Source of the DNA: Pseudoalteromonas sp. P1-25 | Lineage (GTDB): Bacteria > Pseudomonadota > Gammaproteobacteria > Enterobacterales > Alteromonadaceae | Assembly: GCF_001401805.1 (NCBI RefSeq) | Contig: NZ_LKDW01000006.1 | Coordinates: forward strand, 1 to 64,000 | Reading direction: 5' to 3' | Length of the DNA stretch: 64,000 nt | Part shown: piece after piece, positions 59,556-64,000 of the stretch | Numbering within the stretch: the stretch's first letter is position 1 | How the letters are laid out: each line of letters opens with the position of its first letter | Program-made: the position numbers and the translations under genes | Notes under the pieces: model-generated | What the model was told of the DNA's origin: nothing | The model's input: the letters and a program-made list of their open reading frames with translations, nothing else | Databases searched by the model: none

Positions 59556-61397
59556 ATGACAAGCTTAAGGCAATTAGCAGCACCGGCTACATCATTGATG
59601 GGCAACTTAAAATATAAAACTAAAATTGGTTTAGTTTTTGGTATTTTATTATTACCCCTTGCGCTTAGTTTGTTTTTTTTAGTCTCTTTATTAAGCGAGA
59701 GTATAAGCGTCTCTCAAATGCAAAAACAAGGATTACTGGGCTACAGAGAGATTCTTGCAAATCAAATGCAAGGTGAAACCTATAAAAACGTAAAAGTAGC
59801 AAAAGCACGTGGTTTTAATGTAAAAGATGAGCAAATGAATGACGTACTTGAACTGGTTTCAATACAGTCTAATTTAGCCTTAGATAATCAGCTTGCAAGT
59901 GCTTATGTTAATCGCGCATTAGTTACGCCTATACCTGCGCTTATCATACAGATAAATGCGACAGCGCAAAGCGCTAATACTGTTCTTACTAACCAGCGTT
60001 TTACACCAGAAACTTTTATTGCGCTTTCAAACTTGAGTAAGTCGCTACCTTTATACCAGCAGCAACTTGATAAAATAATTACAATTGCCACCACGGCTGA
60101 TACATCTGTAAATAAAGCTCTAATGCCCTCTTTAACTAATTTACATAATGCCATAGCCGCTTTTAAAACAGCTATTGATAAGAGGCTACTTGAACCAGAT
60201 GATATACAGCTTACACAAAACGAATTTGCGGGGCTTACCAGCCAAGTGCTTAATCGCATTAGCGAACTAATTGATAAAAGCATTCCTACCCTTGAATCGC
60301 TAATAAATGAAAAACTGAACACGCAGCGCTTGACAAGAAACACTGTATTAGCAGCATCATTAATTAGTTTATTGATTGCACTTTACTTAATGATTAGCTT
60401 TTATTTTGCAGTAGTTGATAGTATTACCCGCTTTGCTAATGCCGCTGAAAGAGCGGCAAACGGGGATTTAAATGCCTCTATTAATTCAATCACGAATGAT
60501 GAAATGGGTATAATTGCTACTCGCTACAACGCTTTGCTGAGCGCAATTTCACATTTACTATTTAATGTAAAAACAAGCACATTAGAGCTATGTGGTGCTA
60601 CTAAGTCACTCTCTCAGGCGAGTAGCCAAACAAGCCAAGATGTTGAAAAACAACAAATACGCGTAAACGCGATTCACAATGCACTTAGTAATATGGAACA
60701 AAGTGCGCTCAGTGTAGAAGTATCAGCTAATCAAGCGATGTTAACCGCGCAAGATGCAGCGCAGCATGTAAAGCAAGGCTCTTACAACACCATGGAACTG
60801 GCTCGGTACATGCAAGATTTACAAGTTGAGTTTACCGAAAGCCAGCAAGCCTTAAATAGATTAGCCCAAGACAGCCAAGAAATTAGCAAGGTAAGCAAAG
60901 GCATTAGCGAAATAGCCGATCAAACAAATTTATTGGCCCTTAATGCCGCTATTGAAGCCGCACGCGCCGGTGAGCATGGTCGTGGTTTTGCTGTTGTGGC
61001 TGATGAAGTAAGAACCCTCGCCCAGCGTACGCAAACACAAACCCAAGAAATTCACCAAATAATTAGCTCGCTCCAACAAGCCTCTAACAATACACAACAA
61101 AAAATGAGCTCAAGTGTTGAAAAGATGGAACAATCGGTAAAAGCCGCCACTCAAACAAATGACGTTTTACAAAGTGCAGAGTACAGTATGGGTGATATAA
61201 AACGCCAAGGCGAAGAGATAGCACTGAGTGTAAAAGAGCAATCTATCGCAACCACACAAGCACTAACTGATTCGCAAGAAGTAAGTAATTTAGCAGATCA
61301 AACTCTTCTCTCTGCGCAGTCTACTTTGCAAGATGCGCAGCAACTTAGTCGTTTATCCGATGACCTAACAAAATCAATGCAATTTTTTAAGTCATGA
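59556..61397 (+). CDS. Methyl-accepting chemotaxis protein
   Basis: The protein has 613 residues from the ATG at 59556; a longer frame from 59493 adds 21 residues without support. TM1 is near 25-46, and a helical periplasmic sensor domain (about 47-275) has no recognisable PAS or Cache pattern. TM2 is near 280-302. HAMP (about 303-355) includes [17 protein letters not shown]. The signalling domain ends with [37 protein letters not shown] and [14 protein letters not shown]. No C-terminal CheR pentapeptide is seen. The ligand is unknown. Confidence 0.92.
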   Translation: MTSLRQLAAPATSLMGNLKYKTKIGLVFGILLLPLALSLFFLVSLLSESISVSQMQKQGLLGYREILANQMQGETYKNVKVAKARGFNVKDEQMNDVLELVSIQSNLALDNQLASAYVNRALVTPIPALIIQINATAQSANTVLTNQRFTPETFIALSNLSKSLPLYQQQLDKIITIATTADTSVNKALMPSLTNLHNAIAAFKTAIDKRLLEPDDIQLTQNEFAGLTSQVLNRISELIDKSIPTLESLINEKLNTQRLTRNTVLAASLISLLIALYLMISFYFAVVDSITRFANAAERAANGDLNASINSITNDEMGIIATRYNALLSAISHLLFNVKTSTLELCGATKSLSQASSQTSQDVEKQQIRVNAIHNALSNMEQSALSVEVSANQAMLTAQDAAQHVKQGSYNTMELARYMQDLQVEFTESQQALNRLAQDSQEISKVSKGISEIADQTNLLALNAAIEAARAGEHGRGFAVVADEVRTLAQRTQTQTQEIHQIISSLQQASNNTQQKMSSSVEKMEQSVKAATQTNDVLQSAEYSMGDIKRQGEEIALSVKEQSIATTQALTDSQEVSNLADQTLLSAQSTLQDAQQLSRLSDDLTKSMQFFKS

Positions 61398-61422
61398 AAT
61401 AATAAATAGTGCTTTTAAATTA

Positions 61423-61453
61423 CAAAAAACCCTTCGATTAAGAAGGGTTTTTA
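61423..61453. terminator. Bidirectional rho-independent terminator
   Basis: ACAAAAAACCCTTC, a GATTAA loop and GAAGGGTTTTT, between the convergent chemoreceptor and TonB-receptor genes. Confidence 0.88.
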
Positions 61454-61472
61454 GGTTAGTTATTAATAAGTG

Positions 61473-64000
61473 TTAAAAGCGAGCTTCTAAACCTATACGA
61501 ACGTAACGTGGTGTTTGCCAAGAATATGCAGCATCATGGTACGCATTTACTTCACCTTCGTTTTGCTCATAGTGTTCATTCAGTGATGACTCTGTTTGCG
61601 AGTTGAAAATGTTAAATACATTAACCGATGCACGCATGTCGATATCAGATACTGTGAAATCATATGCAGCAGATAAATCTAAGTTAAATACCCAAGGTGT
61701 ACGGCCATTAGTGCCTCGGCTATGTTTTTCATAGATTTTCTCATCTTGATCACAGTCGCCGTTGCCATTTGTATCCGGACATTCATTAGTGTAAATGTAG
61801 AAAGTATCACCCCAACCGCCATTTAAGTTTGGATCGGTAGATGGATATCCTTGACCAAATAAGCTCTTAGGGCGTCCGCTTTGTAAAGTAGCATTCCAAC
61901 CTACTGTTAAGTCTTCCATCGGTTCCCAACTACCAAAGAATTTGAATGTATGGCGTCTGTCATTAGGTTGATAACCTTGTGATCCATCCATAACTGCTGG
62001 GAAGTCAAAGTCTTGGGTAATACCCGCATCAGCTTGACCAATATCTGATTTAACAGCACCTTCAAAGTTACCTACACTTCTAGCCCATGTATAACCAAAC
62101 TGATAACGAATAGTGTCAGCTTTATAATCAAGACTAAACTCTACAGCGGTGTATTCATTATTTGCTTTAGGTAGGCCTATTGTTTCTGCTGAATAGGTAG
62201 TTAAAGAACCACTATCTGGAACACCGTCGTTATTGAATGATGAATCCCCCCAATCGGTTCCATTCCAGTAGTAACCATCGCTGTACCAGCTAGACGAATC
62301 ACCCGGATTTATCATTACGCAGTATGGGTAGGCATATCGCCCACAGTAGTCATCTAATGCAGTTGCAACTTCGCGGTATATACCTTTAACACCTACTGTA
62401 TATTCATCATTTAACGCTTGCTGTATACCAATAATATATTCATCTTTAGAGAATGGATCAGCCTCTTGCGCCTGAAAAATATCTTTTTCAGGTATAACCG
62501 GTACACCACTCACTTGCTGTGAGTTTTGAATACCACCATTTCCAAGCGTGTCAGCTAAAGGCGTGAGCCCCGTAGGTGCGCCAGTTTGCGAATCTACACC
62601 TGTGTAGGTATAAGCGGTAGTTATATCACTAACTCCTGATGCGGCTCTAAAAATTGTATTATTGGCTACGGGTAAGTAATAACGCCCATATGTACCATAT
62701 ACTTTAGTATCGCCTGTACCCGTAGGATCCCATGTGAAACCAAGTCGAGGAGCAATATCTGTTTCAAAGCTAGTGAGTAACTTACCAGTCGTCCCCCAGC
62801 TATCAAACTCATCAATACGTAAGCCGACTTTAACAGAGAAATCCTCTGTTACTTGCCACTGATCTTCTATGTAATAAGCCGTTAACTCCGACTCAAAGCT
62901 ACCGCCACCATCAAAGATACGGTCTTCAACATAGTCAAGCGCGGCACCTGTATTATTTGTTAGCGCGCCATTATCAGCTTGCCAGCTACCATTATCTGCA
63001 AGTGTTCTGTAGTCATAGCTATGGCCACCGATAGGACTACTTATGTTCTCAGACTTACGCTCTTGGTAATCAATACCAAATGTAATTTCATGGTCATTCC
63101 ATACATATTCAACATCTAAGCGGTATTGGGTATTTTCATCATTATTAGCACCAAAGCTACCGCCTGCACCACAGCCAGTGATTGGATTAGCAGTACCTCG
63201 AGAGTCGGTAATAGATGGACAAACCAAGTTTTCTGATTGCGTTTCATATTCTGTTTTAATATTACCAGCCATTGCAGTAACAACTAGGTCTTCAGTTAAA
63301 ACGCCTGTATAACTTAAGCTTTGTGCTTCACCACCACGCTTTAAAATGGCGCCATCGATACGATCGCCCACAGTACCGTTATTGTATTCGTATACAGAAC
63401 GCTCAATATCACGACGATTAGAGTAAGCAAAATAGCTCAACCTATGGTTTTCATTAATATCCCAATCAAGCTTACCGCCCCAAAATAAATTATCGCCACC
63501 AGAAGCCGATTCATTTCGGTATTGATCGTTTGGCGAAAATTCATCTCCACCCCAGGTGTATGTAGACTCAGTATCTCTTGGGTTAATTAATCCATAGAAA
63601 AACAACGTGTCTTCAATTAGAGGACCACCAGCAGAAATAGTTACATCTGTTTTGCTATCAGTGTCTAAGCTTTCGTCTCTAAATATTTGACCTGCGCCAT
63701 TGTTACCACGAGAGATACTGCCTTCTTCTTGCAAAGAGTCTGGTTGAAATTGCACAACTGCCGCAAATTCCCACTCATTTGTACCACTTTTAGTAGTTGT
63801 GTTTATGGTACCACCGGTTGCGCGGCCAAATTTGGCAGAATAACCACCCGTTTTAACTTGGAATTGGTCATAAAACTCAAATGGCACTTCACCACAACCA
63901 AGGCCTTGGCGTGTATTAGTAACCTCTAAGCCATTAATATAACATGCATTTTCAGCTACTGATGAGCCACCAAACGACGCAGTATTACCAAAAGCACTGT
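61473..64000 (-). CDS. TonB-dependent receptor, Oar-like (C-terminal part; 5' end outside window)
   Basis: At least 842 residues are visible, and the frame stays open to the right edge, so the signal peptide and N-terminal domains are missing. The visible part begins in the plug (VAENACYINGLEVTNTRQGL, then FEFYDQFQVKTGGYSAKFGR and ATGGTINTTTKSGTNEW), a pattern typical of Oar-like receptors with an N-terminal carboxypeptidase-like domain. The barrel ends in ...RIGLEARF. Such receptors often handle peptides or are linked to proteolysis in marine Alteromonadales. A GTG at 63887 is inside the gene and is not the start. Two cysteines (NACYIN and LGCGEV) may form a plug disulfide. Confidence 0.85.
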   Translation of the reverse strand, partial: SAFGNTASFGGSSVAENACYINGLEVTNTRQGLGCGEVPFEFYDQFQVKTGGYSAKFGRATGGTINTTTKSGTNEWEFAAVVQFQPDSLQEEGSISRGNNGAGQIFRDESLDTDSKTDVTISAGGPLIEDTLFFYGLINPRDTESTYTWGGDEFSPNDQYRNESASGGDNLFWGGKLDWDINENHRLSYFAYSNRRDIERSVYEYNNGTVGDRIDGAILKRGGEAQSLSYTGVLTEDLVVTAMAGNIKTEYETQSENLVCPSITDSRGTANPITGCGAGGSFGANNDENTQYRLDVEYVWNDHEITFGIDYQERKSENISSPIGGHSYDYRTLADNGSWQADNGALTNNTGAALDYVEDRIFDGGGSFESELTAYYIEDQWQVTEDFSVKVGLRIDEFDSWGTTGKLLTSFETDIAPRLGFTWDPTGTGDTKVYGTYGRYYLPVANNTIFRAASGVSDITTAYTYTGVDSQTGAPTGLTPLADTLGNGGIQNSQQVSGVPVIPEKDIFQAQEADPFSKDEYIIGIQQALNDEYTVGVKGIYREVATALDDYCGRYAYPYCVMINPGDSSSWYSDGYYWNGTDWGDSSFNNDGVPDSGSLTTYSAETIGLPKANNEYTAVEFSLDYKADTIRYQFGYTWARSVGNFEGAVKSDIGQADAGITQDFDFPAVMDGSQGYQPNDRRHTFKFFGSWEPMEDLTVGWNATLQSGRPKSLFGQGYPSTDPNLNGGWGDTFYIYTNECPDTNGNGDCDQDEKIYEKHSRGTNGRTPWVFNLDLSAAYDFTVSDIDMRASVNVFNIFNSQTESSLNEHYEQNEGEVNAYHDAAYSWQTPRYVRIGLEARF

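Overview
The window looks like ordinary chromosome of a marine gammaproteobacterium of the order Alteromonadales, most probably Pseudoalteromonas. This rests on low-to-moderate GC, a complete Na+-NQR operon with apbE and nqrM, a cyoABCDE quinol oxidase, several TonB-dependent receptors, and gene sequences and order (rlmG, yajG, ampG, erpA, clcA-like, hemJ, pyrB, hemL) that fit that group. No rRNA, tRNA, insertion sequence, integrase or CRISPR array was recognised. The species assignment is inference.

Layout. 1-1.1 kb: end of an MFS exporter and a DUF1499 membrane protein. 1.3-11.1 kb: a six-gene minus-strand block (DUF4856, imelysin, FecA-like TonB receptor, sterol-desaturase-like protein, DUF1800, DUF1501) behind a promoter overlapped by a good Fur-box match; it reads as an iron-responsive surface uptake locus. 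11.5-19 kb: small hypothetical genes, the helicase hrpB, a CsbD-like stress protein, and a two-subunit periplasmic molybdenum hydroxylase. 19.1-20.7 kb: an AT-rich two-gene cassette with ATGA overlap that looks like a membrane-acting toxin plus immunity protein. 20.7-25.5 kb: a MetJ-box-controlled metA-metH operon in which MetH is encoded as two separate polypeptides. 25.6-32.8 kb: ettA, a PilZ protein, an HDAC-family deacetylase, a TlpA-like thioredoxin, a periplasmic hypothetical, and a MocR regulator divergent from a GNAT-PaiB pair. 32.8-37.7 kb: cyoABCDE. 37.7-39.4 kb: regulatory/intergenic DNA with an FNR-box-preceded small membrane gene and an array of four 112-113 bp tandem repeats. 39.4-46.8 kb: nqrABCDEF, apbE, nqrM. 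46.8-59.5 kb: fabV, bolA, an AlkB-like dioxygenase, rlmG, yajG, a cyclophilin, an ampG-like permease, an XRE regulator, erpA, a CLC channel, hemJ, pyrB, hemL. 59.5-64 kb: a chemoreceptor and the C-terminal part of an Oar-like TonB receptor running off the right edge.

Main themes: aerobic, sodium-coupled respiration (Nqr and Cyo), haem synthesis (hemJ, hemL, cyoE), iron uptake and Fe-S assembly, and methionine synthesis. The least explained element is the tandem array at 38801-39220. Each unit holds a 15-bp stem with a GGUG tetraloop that pairs completely only in minus-strand RNA and is followed by a U-tract. Base changes between copies preserve the pairing, so it is either a row of intrinsic terminators or a multicopy small-RNA cluster.
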